Below are positions 35,001 through 45,764 of a stretch of DNA of 64,000 nt, in pieces (the first letter of the stretch is position 1; every line of letters starts with the position of its first letter). The notes under the pieces are model-generated. The model was given only the letters and a program-made list of their open reading frames with translations, made no database searches and had not been told where the DNA came from. The position numbers were made by a program, and so were the translations under genes. The DNA comes from Sphaerolaimus hirsutus (taxonomy: Eukaryota; Nematoda; Chromadorea; Monhysterida; Sphaerolaimidae): NCBI GenBank assembly GCA_964036195.1, contig OZ038452.1, positions 20,099,785 through 20,163,784 of the forward strand, given 5' to 3'.

Positions 35001-38000
35001 ACATGCTTGAAAATGTTGGCGAAATTATAATCCTTCCCCTTGAAAAATCCCCTCTAATAGTCCCCACCCCCCCCCCCCCCCTCAAAAAAGTCTGACGAAA
35101 AAATTATTCCCCACGGGGATTATTCAAGCGGTAAAATACGGTAAAATAAGTGGCAGAATAAGACATTACAATGAATTGTGCCACCAAGCAACCCAGAAGG
35201 TAACTGGCGTATATAAACAAACATGCATCTGGCTGTCATGTGCAGCGACGGCGGCCGCGTGCCGTTCGGGCGAAATCGGCGGCGTGTTGGTCGGCCGCAA
35301 GGTGGCCACCGTGGAGTCGTGCGCTAGCTCGGACTCGACAAACTCGCGCTCCTGCGCCGGCGTTACAAAAAAGGTGAACCACTTCGCAACACTTCGGCAG
35401 GGGGCGATGGGGCACTTTGTCAAGTGTGCTGTCAAGTGACAATATTCAGATCAGTTTATATTTCCATTTAAATTTTACAGCGAATCTGCAACTTTTAACT
35501 TTAACTCAGCAACTTTAGCATAATCGGCCTTTTCAAACCTGCCGCACTGCGGTTTTCCAGGCACATGAAAGTGTCCGAAATTTGTCACTTGACATGCCAC
35601 TTTACATTATGCTACATCTACCCCAGACAACCATCCACAAGCTGACAAATCCACCAAAATGAACGCACAGTAGCCCGCTCCAAGCACTGCAGGAGGTGAT
35701 GATGCTGTATCTCGAAGATGTCCTCGTCCTTGAGCGCGTCGAGCGGCAAGAGGCCCTCCTCGAAGGCGCGCACCCTCGCCTCGTGCGCCTTCTTCTTGGT
35801 GAACAGCGCCTGGCCGGACGCGTTCTTGACGATGCGGATGCGCGCCAGACGGGCTTTCTGCAGGCGTGGAGTGGATAGGTATAAGCTTGTTTTGAATATT
35901 GCACAGTGGACTCCAGGTAACGTTAAAGCTATGTAGGTATTTATTCTTACACTGAGGATGGATCGTTTTTAGCGACCACGCTTTTATAAAAACGTTGTTT
36001 ATAACACTTTTTTTATGTTCCCAAATGCAGGGCGATTTGGACGCCCCCCCATCGACCGAAGCGACCGATAACGAACCCACGCTCTCTCAGGCATTTCTAA
36101 AATGTGTCCCCCCCCAATGTTGAAGCAAACATTGCGTGTTCGTAATTAAGTGAAACCATTCGTTTGCGCCAAAGATCCACGAGTTTCACGTCATGGCACA
36201 GTTGCCCATGGCATTGATTGATGTCTTATGCGGTAGATAAGCGTACAGGGGATCGCAGTCCGCCAATCCGGCGCCATTTGTGAATGCTGCAACAGCTGGC
36301 AAATGGCAGAATTGGTCAAGTTCCCATTTAAAAAGAACAGGTCTGTTAGTCAGACCAAAGGATTACACAAAATGGCCGTAATTTTACCGACCGAAGACGG
36401 CCAAAAAAATATTTACGAAAAATATGTTGGTCATGTGTTAAAAACGGCACAAAATCGCCGATGGATGGCCGAGTGCTTTCAGTATGCCTAGTTAGCATCT
36501 GTCCGTCGGACCACACGTAAATACATCGATTAAGCACACCTCCATTTCAAGCTCACAACGCATGCAAATGCGGCATTTGTCTTACTCAGACGCTGGATAT
36601 ATTTATGCGTCTGTCCTGTGGCTATTATTTGCGCGCTGTGTGACGCAGGAAGCAGTAGAAAAAGACAGAACGGTGTCGTGTGGCGAAAATGGCCTAGCTA
36701 ATGGAAAACCCGGCATGGTCCAGAGAAAAAGCGTCACGTGAATACTGTCCCTGTTCTCTGAAGCATATCACCGTTCCACTTCCATGCACTGCATTAACTG
36801 GCAGCGCATGCGTCACAAACTGATACATTTTAATTCAGGTTCATTGGCGCCACGCAAGCTAGTTTTCATGGTTACAATTTGAAACTCGACCGAAATTTTG
36901 AAGATCTCCTAAAACAGTAGTTCGTGGACTGACCATTTCTGTAAACTAATAATTGCATTCCAAAACTAGTGCGCTCAGTCTAAGTGGTTAATTACGAAAT
37001 AGTGGAAGCGTCAATCAGCGTTCGCGTCACAATTCAGTTTTTGAACGAGTTTTCAAATTGGAACCATGAAAACTGGCCACATTCAATTCACCCCAGTCGA
37101 TCAGGGGCAATAAGAAACTCAAAATAAATAAATACGACACTCAGAATTTGCCACCCGCGAACCTTTTGCGCTCTCCTCTTATCGGCGCGTTGATTTTGGT
37201 GATAGATGCGCGAGAAATTGGACACGATCACGGGCACTGGTAGGGCGATCACGAGCACGCCGGACAGGGAGCACACGCCGCCCACCACCTTGCCCAGCAT
37301 CGTCTGCGGCACCATGTCGCCGTAGCTGAACGACGTGTGGGGGGGGGGGTGTTTAGAGTGGTGTTTGAATTCGATGGGGGTTTAGTTGTGTGTTGAGCAG
37401 TCCTGCATTTGCATTGCGTAAATAAGAAATATATTGGGCCGCGATCAGGGTTGGTTTTAGTAAAATTATTGTTACTAAAATTGTAGTAATTTTTATTTTA
37501 TTCTTCAATTTTGCATTTTATTTTTATTTTATTCTTAAATTTTCCATTTTATTTTTATTTTATTTTTATTTTTTATTCTAGTTCATGACCAGAATTGGTT
37601 TTTGTAAAATTCTTTTTACTAAAATTGTAGTAAAATTGTATAAAAATTGTATTTTATTTTTATTTTATTCTTCAATTTTTTATTTTATTTTTATTTTATT
37701 TTTCAATTTTCCATTTTATTTTTATTAGATTTTTATTTTTTTCTGAGATTTTGCCAACCCTGGCCGCGATAAATAGTTAGACGCTATTCAGTTTGAGCTC
37801 GGATTGTTGGGAGGGGTAATTTGAATGCATAGGCATCTAGCTACGTTAGCATATAATTTTCTTTAATCCCAATCTACGTGGTACGTGAAACCGCAGAAAA
37901 CGTCGTATCTTATAAAGATTTATTTTATGCCTCCTTGAAACCACTCATTTGCTTTCATCAGATGGTAAATGGAACAGTGAATTCCGATCAATTCTGTTGT

Positions 38001-41000
38001 TCACACAGTATTTATGAAGATCACTATGAATAACGCTTACAAAAGAATAGTCATTATCGTTTTTCAATTTACTTCTAGCCTTCATGCTTCTATCCCGCCA
38101 TTATCTTCTCCGGGGAACAAGGTACATATTTATTTAACATACATATGTATTTTTACATGATTTTTTTGCATATCATTTACTTACTATTTACAGCTCGGGT
38201 ATTTATCGGGATGTTTAGCGTCCACTCATTAGACATTCATGGAATAAGTTTATACTGCTGTGCCAGCTCAAAGTACCCAGCCATGCACTCGAGCAGCGGA
38301 AGTGCTGGGCAGGCGGCACATGCTTTCTGGCATAAAAAAGATCAATGCATGTTGTGACTGCATACTTGATTAAAATTGGTCGAAATGAAACATAACAGGA
38401 AGGTAAACTTGGAGGGAATTTTTTAGTCTATGCGGGACAATTCGGGACTAGTTTACGGTCGAAATTGCCGAACACAATTGAGTTTCCGAACACATGCAGC
38501 TTGGTGCTTACGTTATGAATTAATAAAATGTATACAATTCTTCCCCAAAATGTGCACACCCATTGAGTTGAGTTTCCTTATTTTTTTCAGTTTTCAGAAT
38601 TCTCCATTGTTGGCAGTTGACAGTGACAAGTAGCATGTCCGCGTGATTCGAAAACCGCAGCACTAAAAGATAAAAAATACACACACCCCAATGTGGTCAT
38701 AGTGACGATCGTGTACCAGAATCCAGCAGGTATGCTCGTAAACGAAGTTCCAGTGACTTTCTTCTCGCAGTAGTAAATGATTGTGGAGAAAATAATGATG
38801 GCCATAGCCATAGAAAATACCAAAAAGCCCAGCTCGCTGGCGCAGCTCTTCAAGGTATAGCCTGCAAATTTGCGAATTATACATACATACTATACTCGGC
38901 ATACATGATACTCTGCCCTCGCGCTGATTTATGTCTCGTGTTGGAAGCGTGCCAGTGATTGTTAAATCATGCGATTTCCATAAAAAGATGAAAAAATTTA
39001 TCGATGTGAATATGTTAATGAAAAACATTATTACAACAATCAACTTTGTCATGTTTTTATGAAACTCGCACGCGTTAACCATCGTTGGCACACTTCCAGC
39101 GGGAACCACGTGTGCAAGGTGTAAAGTAACCGGAGTATAGTAACATATTTGTTCGGATAAAATTTTAGATTCTCAAACAATGTAATTTTATATGTGAGCA
39201 AAATAGTCTATAGCGAGACAAAATATCGCAAATAGAAACAAATACAAGGTACACCAAAAACAAACAAACCTAAAATCCTCAACCCAGTAGAATGTCGGCT
39301 GAACTTGAATATGCGAAAGACCCTAAACACCCTGAGCGTAGTAAAGGCGCCAGAAAGGTCCTTGTTGTCCTGCAGCACCAGACCGATGTAGTAGGGCATG
39401 ATGGCGACCACGTCGATCACCGACATGATGGAGCGCATGAAGCGGCACCGCTCCGGCGCCGAGTACAGTCTGCGTGCAGAGTGAGCAGGTTTTCTGGAGG
39501 ACAATGTTAAGCTGTTGTGTAATCAAGTGTGGATTTTTAAATGCCTGGATAGTGAAGTAGTGACAGGCACTGAACAGGTGCAAAATTCTGCAAGTGGAAA
39601 AGTAAACAACCATTTCAGAAGTGAATAAGTAAAATGAGAAGTGAAATTGCAAGTAAAAAGTAAAAAGCTAAGTAAAATGGGAAATAAAAAGTTAAAAGCG
39701 AAGTAAACATTTTTTACTTCTAACCTCTAAAATTACTTCACTTTAAACTTTTTACGTATAATATCGCTTCACACTTATCATTTTACTTCGCTTTTACTTG
39801 CCATTTCACGCCTCACTTCTCATTTTACTTCGTTCCAACGTTTTACTTGGCATTTCACGTCTCACTTCACTTTTTACTTATATCACCACTCAAATGAGCT
39901 TTTTTTTACTACTCCACTTGCGAAATTGACACCAGTTGCCAGTCCCGCACACTGCAAAGTGTCATGTCAAGTGTCAAATTTTATGCAAAAAGTCAATTAA
40001 ATAAATAAGTTTGACAAATTTGTATGATATTTCACATAACATTTGGCATGGTACTTAACAGGCACTAAATTAAAATGCAAATAAAACATAGTGCTCTCCA
40101 AAAAAACAACCCACCTGGCCAAATATTCCACCGTGAAGAGAATAACGCACGCGGTGTCGACCACGAAAAACTGCTTTTCGTACTTCTCGCCGCACGTGAG
40201 CACATAAGAAGGCATGCCGACGCGCGCCGGCGGCAACTGAAATTTTGTTTGCAACATTTTTAGCGAGATCAGTAATGCGATACGTCCCCTTCTTGTATAA
40301 TGACAAAGGCAACTATTTTTGTCTGGCAGTTTCACGTTTGAAAATTATGTAGCATTACGTTTTTACCTGGTAAACAACTGTTCGGATGTGTAGCTTCCGA
40401 GTTAAAGCTTCTAAAGTTTCGATGTTTCTATGTCCGTCATTTGATACACTTCATAAGAGAGGTGATCTATTACATCCTGTAGCAGTACTTTAAGTGTATT
40501 TGTGTACCATATTTGAATACATGAATATGTACCCACAAAAATGGACATTTTCTGGCGCAATAGCAAACGCTGCCGAAGTTTTTCCCATGATTTCTTCAGA
40601 ACCCAAATCACGCACGTCACATCACATCAAAATGCTTTCAATAGTGATGGAATGGCGTCGCATTCGCCGGCTATGCATACTTAAATATAAAAAGAGAACA
40701 CCCCCCTTCGAGACGTGATCTGCAGGACAGGCCACCTAATACGACTTGTCAGTAGATTTGATAGTGGGTATTTGCGTTTACCCTGAAATACATGTGAAAC
40801 TGCGTACAGAGTAAATACTCATGGGTGCAATACTTAAATTGTACCAGTGCCAATCTGTACGCCACTTTTACATGAGTACTGGGTACTTCAGAAAATTCAA
40901 GGAATGCACACAAAAAGGAAGAAAGTGACCGACCGTCTACGCCTGCATTACTTACATTTCTTCACATGTATTTTTTATATTTTGTATATTAGAATGCAGG

Positions 41001-43677
41001 CATAGAAAATACATGCACTAAAAAAGTGATGATTATTTTTCATCATTTAAGCTGAAAGAAATTGATTGTTTGGTTGAACTTTAAAATTTATGCCAATTGC
41101 ATTCCATAAAATGACCAGAAAAATGAATACTTGCACACATGTTTTATAAATACTGGATCTTTTGCTTTCATGAATAAAAAATGCAAAAGAGTAAACAAAA
41201 AGTATTTTACACATACGCGTACTTTATGACGTAACGTATTTAATGAGCATTTACCCGTACGCATTTTGAAAAAGTTCTGTAAAATACTAATAACCCCTCT
41301 GGTGGCAGTCCCAAGCCCTGTAAAGTGTAAAGTAAAGTGTCAAATGTAAAGTAAAGTGTCAATCAAAACAAAAAAGAAAAGATTTTATTAGTGAACTTTG
41401 CATGACAATTGACACTTTACTTTACTTTTGTCATGACAATTGACACTTTACTTTGCACTTGAACTTTACATTTGACACTTTACTTTACACTTTACAGGGC
41501 TTGGGACTGCCCCCTGGTTGCCAGTCGACGAAAATAAATAGGCGGACATCATTTCGCCGTCCGCGCGAATAAACCGGGCGAAATGAACATCATTTTTCAG
41601 TGTCCCAAGTGGCGCAAATTTAGAGCTCTTCTAAGCTTTATTCGGCTTTACTCAGTCTCCGTGTGTGTATATTTTTTGTGTACAAGGCTCCACCGTGTTC
41701 CACAAATTCAAGTAATACCAGAATTTACCGCTAGTCGGATATATATGGAGCTACACGCGCGCGCAGTGCTGCGCAGCGGTGCAATGCTTATTCCATTTAG
41801 TTGGTCGGGAGGACTGACAAAGCTATAAATAATATCTCGACTGACTATTTTAGTTCAAAAATACATCCACATGCCCACAGTGGACAAAGCCAAGAGTATG
41901 GAAAGGTCGTACTGATGCGAAGTTGTTGGCGTTGTTACAGCTTGAAACAAACTATTATACTGACTGCTACAAAGTCTTCAAAAGTGAAACAAATGACAAA
42001 TACAATAAATTATTTGTTTATGGTATGTAAATATCTGTAATTTCTTTTTTTACTAGAAATTTTCCACCAAGAATTTTTTACATTTGTGAACATTTATCCG
42101 CGCTTGTCCCGATTGAAACATGGTTGAAATACGATGAGATGCACAGACGCACGCACTAACTACGCCACACATGTAGATGTAGGTAAGTGTCCATTCACCA
42201 TACATGTACACAAACGCGACACTTGAGCACGGTGCTCGAACATGTGCACTGCACTGCAAGTATTCACGCAGTGCGGCGCGCGTGCGTCATTCGCGCGCGA
42301 TGATCAACTGCAAGCATCGACCAGAAATAAATAGATCAAAGTGGCTCACTTCGACGCAGGGCACCGTCTCGGCGATGTTGCACATGACCGAGATTGCGAT
42401 AAAGAAGCCAGTTACGTAGTAAAACACCAGCGCCACGCTGTTGCTCATCGGGTTCTCGAATGCGTTCCACATTTTCTCCCTGCGAGGGATGAGCTGGTAA
42501 AAATAATAAAATGCAATTGATAATATAATAAAATGTCAAATTAAAAAGCTAACAGTTGCGGTTATGTCAACTGTTCATATTTGTGTTATTTGAGTCATAA
42601 GTAGAAGCTGACGCCCCCATTGAAAAAGGCAAAAACGCACCTCATATTTCTCAATTGCAGTTTGCTCTCACCGGTGTCCAGTCTTTCCTCCATCAATCTC
42701 TCCTGATTTTCCCTCTTCTTGTCCTTGTACTCCTCATAGCAACAATCACTGATAAGATCTGGCATGATGCCAAAAAACGACAGTTCCTCATCGTAAGCGA
42801 CCAAACATTCGTGTCTCGGGTAGTGCAGCTTGCCCGTTCGATAGAATGTGAGAATATGCCGGAAAATGTCCGGGTCCCGGTCGAAAAAGTATTCCTGAAG
42901 ATGTTTGAATTTATTATTAGGGAAGGAGGGAATTATTCAAGGGGAGAATTAATCAAGGGGTGGAATTATTTTTTTGACCAAATTTTCAAGTAGTTTTCTG
43001 TCAACTCATTCCACAAACTATGCTTTATTAACACAATAACATGTGCTTTTTGTTCGAATTGGACATGACAAATTGATAAGGGGATTATTCAAGGGGGTAT
43101 TTATTCCTGACTCATCTTATAGGGGGAATTATTCGAGGGGGGATTATCAAGGGGGAAATTATTCAAGCAAATACGGTACATAGGTATAACACTTGCAGTA
43201 TTCCATTCATAGAAGCATTCCAACCTGAGCATCGTCATCGTAGAAGAACTCCTTCTCGTTGCTTCCCAGCAAGGTCTCTGGGAACTTCTCCAACGTGTTG
43301 CGCCACGTTTCGAAGCGCCTGCCGGACACGTTGATCGCCAGCTTCTCGTCGGACACGTGGTCGACGGCCAGGGGGCAATCCCAGACCCTGTAAAGAGCCC
43401 TGTAAAATGTCAAATGTCACACAAAGTGTCAAAAGTCACGTAAAAAGCCCTACAAAATGGCAAACGTACGTTTGCCATTTCGCAGGGCATTTTACGTGAC
43501 TTTTGACACTTTGCGTGACATTTGACATTTTACACGGCTCTTTACATGCTCTGGGATAGGCACCAGGTCCTTGGCTTGGATGGCGATGGGCGCGGGCGGC
43601 ATCGCCTGCCGGCTGATCGGCACCCAGCCGATGGCGGCGGCGCGCGCGAACGGCAGCCATGCGGCCACGCTCGCCAT
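32021..43677 (-). CDS. Shal: Shal-type voltage-gated potassium channel (Kv4/KCND)
   Basis: Fourteen coding blocks, minus strand: 43677-43564, 43368-43225, 42894-42641, 42479-42350, 40236-40115, 39469-39270, 38861-38687, 37325-37163, 35857-35669, 35351-35223, 34664-34434, 34009-33473, 32629-32459, 32074-32021; 870 residues if the element at 43369-43563 is excised. It begins [20 protein letters not shown], the Kv4 signature. The T1 domain has [16 protein letters not shown] and the zinc site HX5CX20CC. S1 is [17 protein letters not shown]4 is [15 protein letters not shown]; the filter TLGYGD spans the exon 7-8 join; S6 has [10 protein letters not shown]. The C-terminus has [30 protein letters not shown] and EREFVE, then a long low-complexity tail (PQQQQPPL, Ser/Ala/Pro-rich). 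It forms plasma-membrane tetramers carrying A-type current. Exon 10's end (35223) and the last two exons are the least certain. Confidence 0.94.
32153..32451. mobile_element. CAG/CTG-target TIR element in Kv4 last intron
   Basis: Ends GGGCTAGTCCCACACCCTTT and GGTCTGGTAGGGTCGGCAC. Its edge lies 10 bp inside the donor site of Kv4 exon 13 (GAG, then gtatgttcgg), and it fills most of the 384-bp intron. The flanking triplets CTG and CCG have diverged. Confidence 0.7.
32934..33416. mobile_element. CAG-target element with TTAAGAG arrays, copy 2
   Basis: CAG at 32934-32936 and 33414-33416. Ends GGGCCAGTTCCGCAAGTGG and CTTGCGGAACCGGCAC. Arms of TTAAGAGTAAAGTTAAATGA words. The centre is an AT palindrome (AAATCTTATTTTTGGACATA type). 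In Kv4 intron 12 (32630-33472), together with an ACGTTTACG-type fragment at 32640-32930. Confidence 0.85.
34079..34405. repeat. Possible TIR element in Kv4 intron
   Basis: Starts tactctgcggaccgcaaag and ends near atgcagtccgtgtagta. Related words occur at 12178-12215 (gtatacagagcggactgc) and 30703-30942. Ends not well resolved. Lies in the Kv4 intron 34010-34433. Confidence 0.45.
34731..35142. mobile_element. ACCGTATTT-family MITE in Kv4 intron
   Basis: Ends accgcatttgcttgaattct and attcaagcggtaaaatacggt (tip AAAATACGGT). Arms repeat AATAATTCCCCCTCGAATAG. Fills most of Kv4 intron 34665-35222. Confidence 0.78.
37446..37762. mobile_element. hAT-like MITE, CAGGGTTGG ends, duplication GCCGCGAT
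   Basis: GCCGCGAT at 37438-37445 and 37763-37770. Ends CAGGGTTGGTTTTAGTAAAA and TTTTGCCAACCCTG. The body is an array of TTTTATTTTTATTTTATTC words. In Kv4 intron 37326-38686. Confidence 0.9.
38890..39140. repeat. TATACTCCGG repeat in Kv4 intron
   Basis: Starts atactcggcatacatgatac and ends gtaaagtaaccggagtata. Carries inverted words (TTGGAAGCGTGCCAGTGATT and CGTTGGCACACTTCCAGC). Same family, opposite orientation, as about 24118-24366 inside the 1.57-kb hAT-like element. Confidence 0.7.
39575..40072. mobile_element. Two abutting CAG-target elements sharing one CAG
   Basis: First element: CAG 39575-39577, ends GTGCAAAATTCTGCAAGTGG and CCACTTGCGAAATTGACAC, CAG 39933-39935, with AAGTAAAAAG / CTTTTTACTT arrays between. 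The second begins in the same CAG with TTGCCAGTCCCGCACACTG and runs to about 40072, where its right end is degenerate. Together they fill most of Kv4 intron 39470-40114. Confidence 0.72.
41299..41516. mobile_element. CTG-target TIR element in Kv4 intron
   Basis: CTG at 41299-41301 and 41514-41516. Ends GTGGCAGTCCCAAGCCCTG and CAGGGCTTGGGACTGCCCC. Interior foldback of GTAAAGTGTCAA words. In the large Kv4 intron 40237-42349. Confidence 0.85.
42912..43176. mobile_element. Truncated ACCGTATTT-family MITE in Kv4 intron
   Basis: The right end is attcaagcaaatacggt. The left end is lost close to the splice acceptor of Kv4 exon 3. Words like AATTATTCAAGGGGG repeat. It makes up most of the 330-bp intron 42895-43224. 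Confidence 0.65.
43369..43566. mobile_element. Introner-like element interrupting Kv4 coding exon 1
   Basis: Plus strand: CAG at 43369-43371 and 43564-43566. Ends GGGGCAATCCCAGACCCTG and GCTCTGGGATAGGCAC. On the gene strand the coding sequence reads ..AAG GAC CTG, then the element, CTG, then GCC GTC GAC CAC. Removing the element plus one CTG (195 bp) restores an open Kv4 N-terminus ([12 protein letters not shown]). Reading through the element hits stop codons. The excised piece would begin GT but end TG. Confidence 0.85.
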
Positions 43678-45199
43678 GCTCGGGCGTAACTGGGGGGGGG
43701 GGGTGGTGCTGGTTAGGTTGGCGTATATTGGGTACTTGGTCTCTAATAGTTTTTTTTGGAAAACTGGTGTTTCACATTAAAAAAACCTTATCTCGCAATT
43801 ACGTGCATGTCTTTCTGTCGTGATAAAGGCAGATAAACGATCATTTTCGTTGCTTTAATGAATTTTTATTGCATATTGACTTGAAATATTTGAATTTATA
43901 TCAGTTTCTTCCGTGACGGTGATAAAAACTATTATAAAAATACTACGCAAATCTCTAAGACGAAATTCTCAATATAAGTTTTTGGGAAATAAAATCGAAA
44001 AATGGCTGTCCGAAGGACCTGACCACAGTTATTGTGCTGAGTGGGTATTTGATTACCATACCAGCCAGGTAATTTGGCAAGCTGCGCGACAACTAACTGC
44101 AGCGGGCGCGCTGAGGCTGGCGGCGCGGGTGCTGGACCGTCGGGCGCTGAGTCGACGCCACGGCCGCCGGCTGGCCCGGCTACAAAAATGAACATTAATG
44201 GGAAAAAAATTGAGCAAAAAATGGCAAAAATGCGCGCCAGATCTCACCAATTCGATTGCGACACGTCGCCTCGGAACATGTTCGCGTGTTAGCAGAAATC
44301 AGGTTATTGCGAATTTTAAGTGCTAATGTATAGCGACGCTGTTCGAACTTAGCGAGCCGTGTAAGCGCGGGCACACATGACGTGCGACGTCGCCTTGCTA
44401 CATCGTAGCCGCGGCCGGTGCTAAAACGCCGCCCGCTGTAGCTGCACGGTGCCGCCGTGCCGCGCGCGGCAGTTTTCACTGCGCCCAACAAACGGTCTTC
44501 ATTTCATGCACGGACGGGCATTATAAGAGCGGCCGCTGGTGCGCCGGCTTGAGCAAACAGCCCGTGGCGGACATAACACGCACAAAGAAGCCCCACATGG
44601 TACCGCGTCGCAGCGGCGCGCCCGCAGCCCTCCCCGAGGCGGCCGCGCGCTAAAATACTTATTGCCCAAAATGTCGCCGTTCGCTTCGTCGGGCTGCGAC
44701 GGCTGCCGGTTCAATTCCGCCGCTTCTCCTGATGACACGAAAATGTCACAATTCTCCGCCGGTCTGTCGCGGAACAGTAGTTTTTTTCATCCAAAGAGAA
44801 CCACGACGTTGGGTATTGAATCGAATCCGGCCGCAGCATTCACTCGTTATTAACATCCTACAGCGGTTCGGGTGCGGCCGGCCCGGGGCACTTAGATGAA
44901 GGACAGCCAGACCTTTGGCTCCACGAATCATGCGGCACATCACTGCTACATAAATAGCGGTGCACTGCGCTGCCGCGGCCGCAGCCGCGATGGAATGCTA
45001 AAAAGTAACGCGCTGGCGCGGCCGCGGCCGCATGCAGATCCATTCACAGTGGTCAGCGGCCGCTCGCCCACAAAGCACGGTGCCCATTATATGAAAAATA
45101 CAGGTTTGGAATGAATGGATGAATATGGCTCGGTGGCGCGCGCACAATGACGTCAGTAAAGTGGATTGATGCCGGTGGTGCAGGCGACGCAACAATGCC
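43678..45199. other. GC-rich region upstream of the Kv4 start codon
   Basis: From about 44050 onward the sequence is GC- and CpG-rich, with repeated GCGGCCGC words, and probably includes Kv4 promoter or 5'UTR. Long open frames on both strands here follow from base composition and match nothing I know. Possible TATA-like motifs exist on both strands (cattataaga at 44519, tacataaata at 44948) but none is tied to a gene. Confidence 0.5.
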
Positions 45200-45415
45200 C
45201 AGGTGCCGCTTCCAGACCCTGTAGAGTGTCCTGTAAAATGTCACGCAATGTGTCAAAAGTCATGTAAAATGCCCTGCAAAATGGCAAACGTACGTTTGTC
45301 ATTTTGCAGGAGATTTCACATGACTTTTACGTTTGCCATTTTGCAGGGCATTTTCCATGACTTTTGACACTTTGCGTGACATTTAACATTTTACAGGGTC
45401 TGGGACTGCCCCCAG
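45200..45415. mobile_element. CAG-target TIR element, upstream of Kv4
   Basis: CAG at 45200-45202 and 45413-45415. Ends GTGCCGCTTCCAGACCCTG and CAGGGTCTGGGACTGCCCC. On the plus strand the edges would make a CAG/GT...CAG/ intron, but no plus-strand gene is recognised here. Confidence 0.88.
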
Positions 45416-45617
45416 GCGGCGCAAGGTAAAGCACACACTATGCCAACCTCTAGGTGTTGCTGTGGACGGCCGAGCTGTGCGGGTTGGGCGGCGGGGGCGC
45501 CAGGCGCGCCGCTGGTCGAGCCCGGCACACGGCGGCCACCTGGCGCATTCGGCGGTGTGAGTGGCGGGCGGCCCACCGGTCGGCGGTGGGCCTCGTGTCA
45601 CGCCTACTGTTGTCCAC

Positions 45618-45764
45618 AGCGGGGGTATTTCGAGGGGGATATTTCGGGGGGGGGGATATTTCGAGGGGGGGGGGGTATTTTGAGGGAGTACTTCGAGGGG
45701 GGTTATTTCGAGGGAGTTATTTCGAGGGAGTATTGCGAGGGGGTATTTCGAGGAAATATGGTAT
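45618..45764. repeat. ACCGTATTT-family fragment
   Basis: Runs of TATTTCGAGGGGG ending gaggaaatatggta. Only one end is left. The GC-rich block 45430-45617 before it encodes nothing recognised. Confidence 0.6.

Noticed and set aside
43207..43413. Kv4 exon start at an AG inside the element (TTTACAG before GGTCTGG)
   Set aside because: That acceptor would need a phase-2 donor. The only GT donors upstream are phase 0 or 1, so frame is lost.
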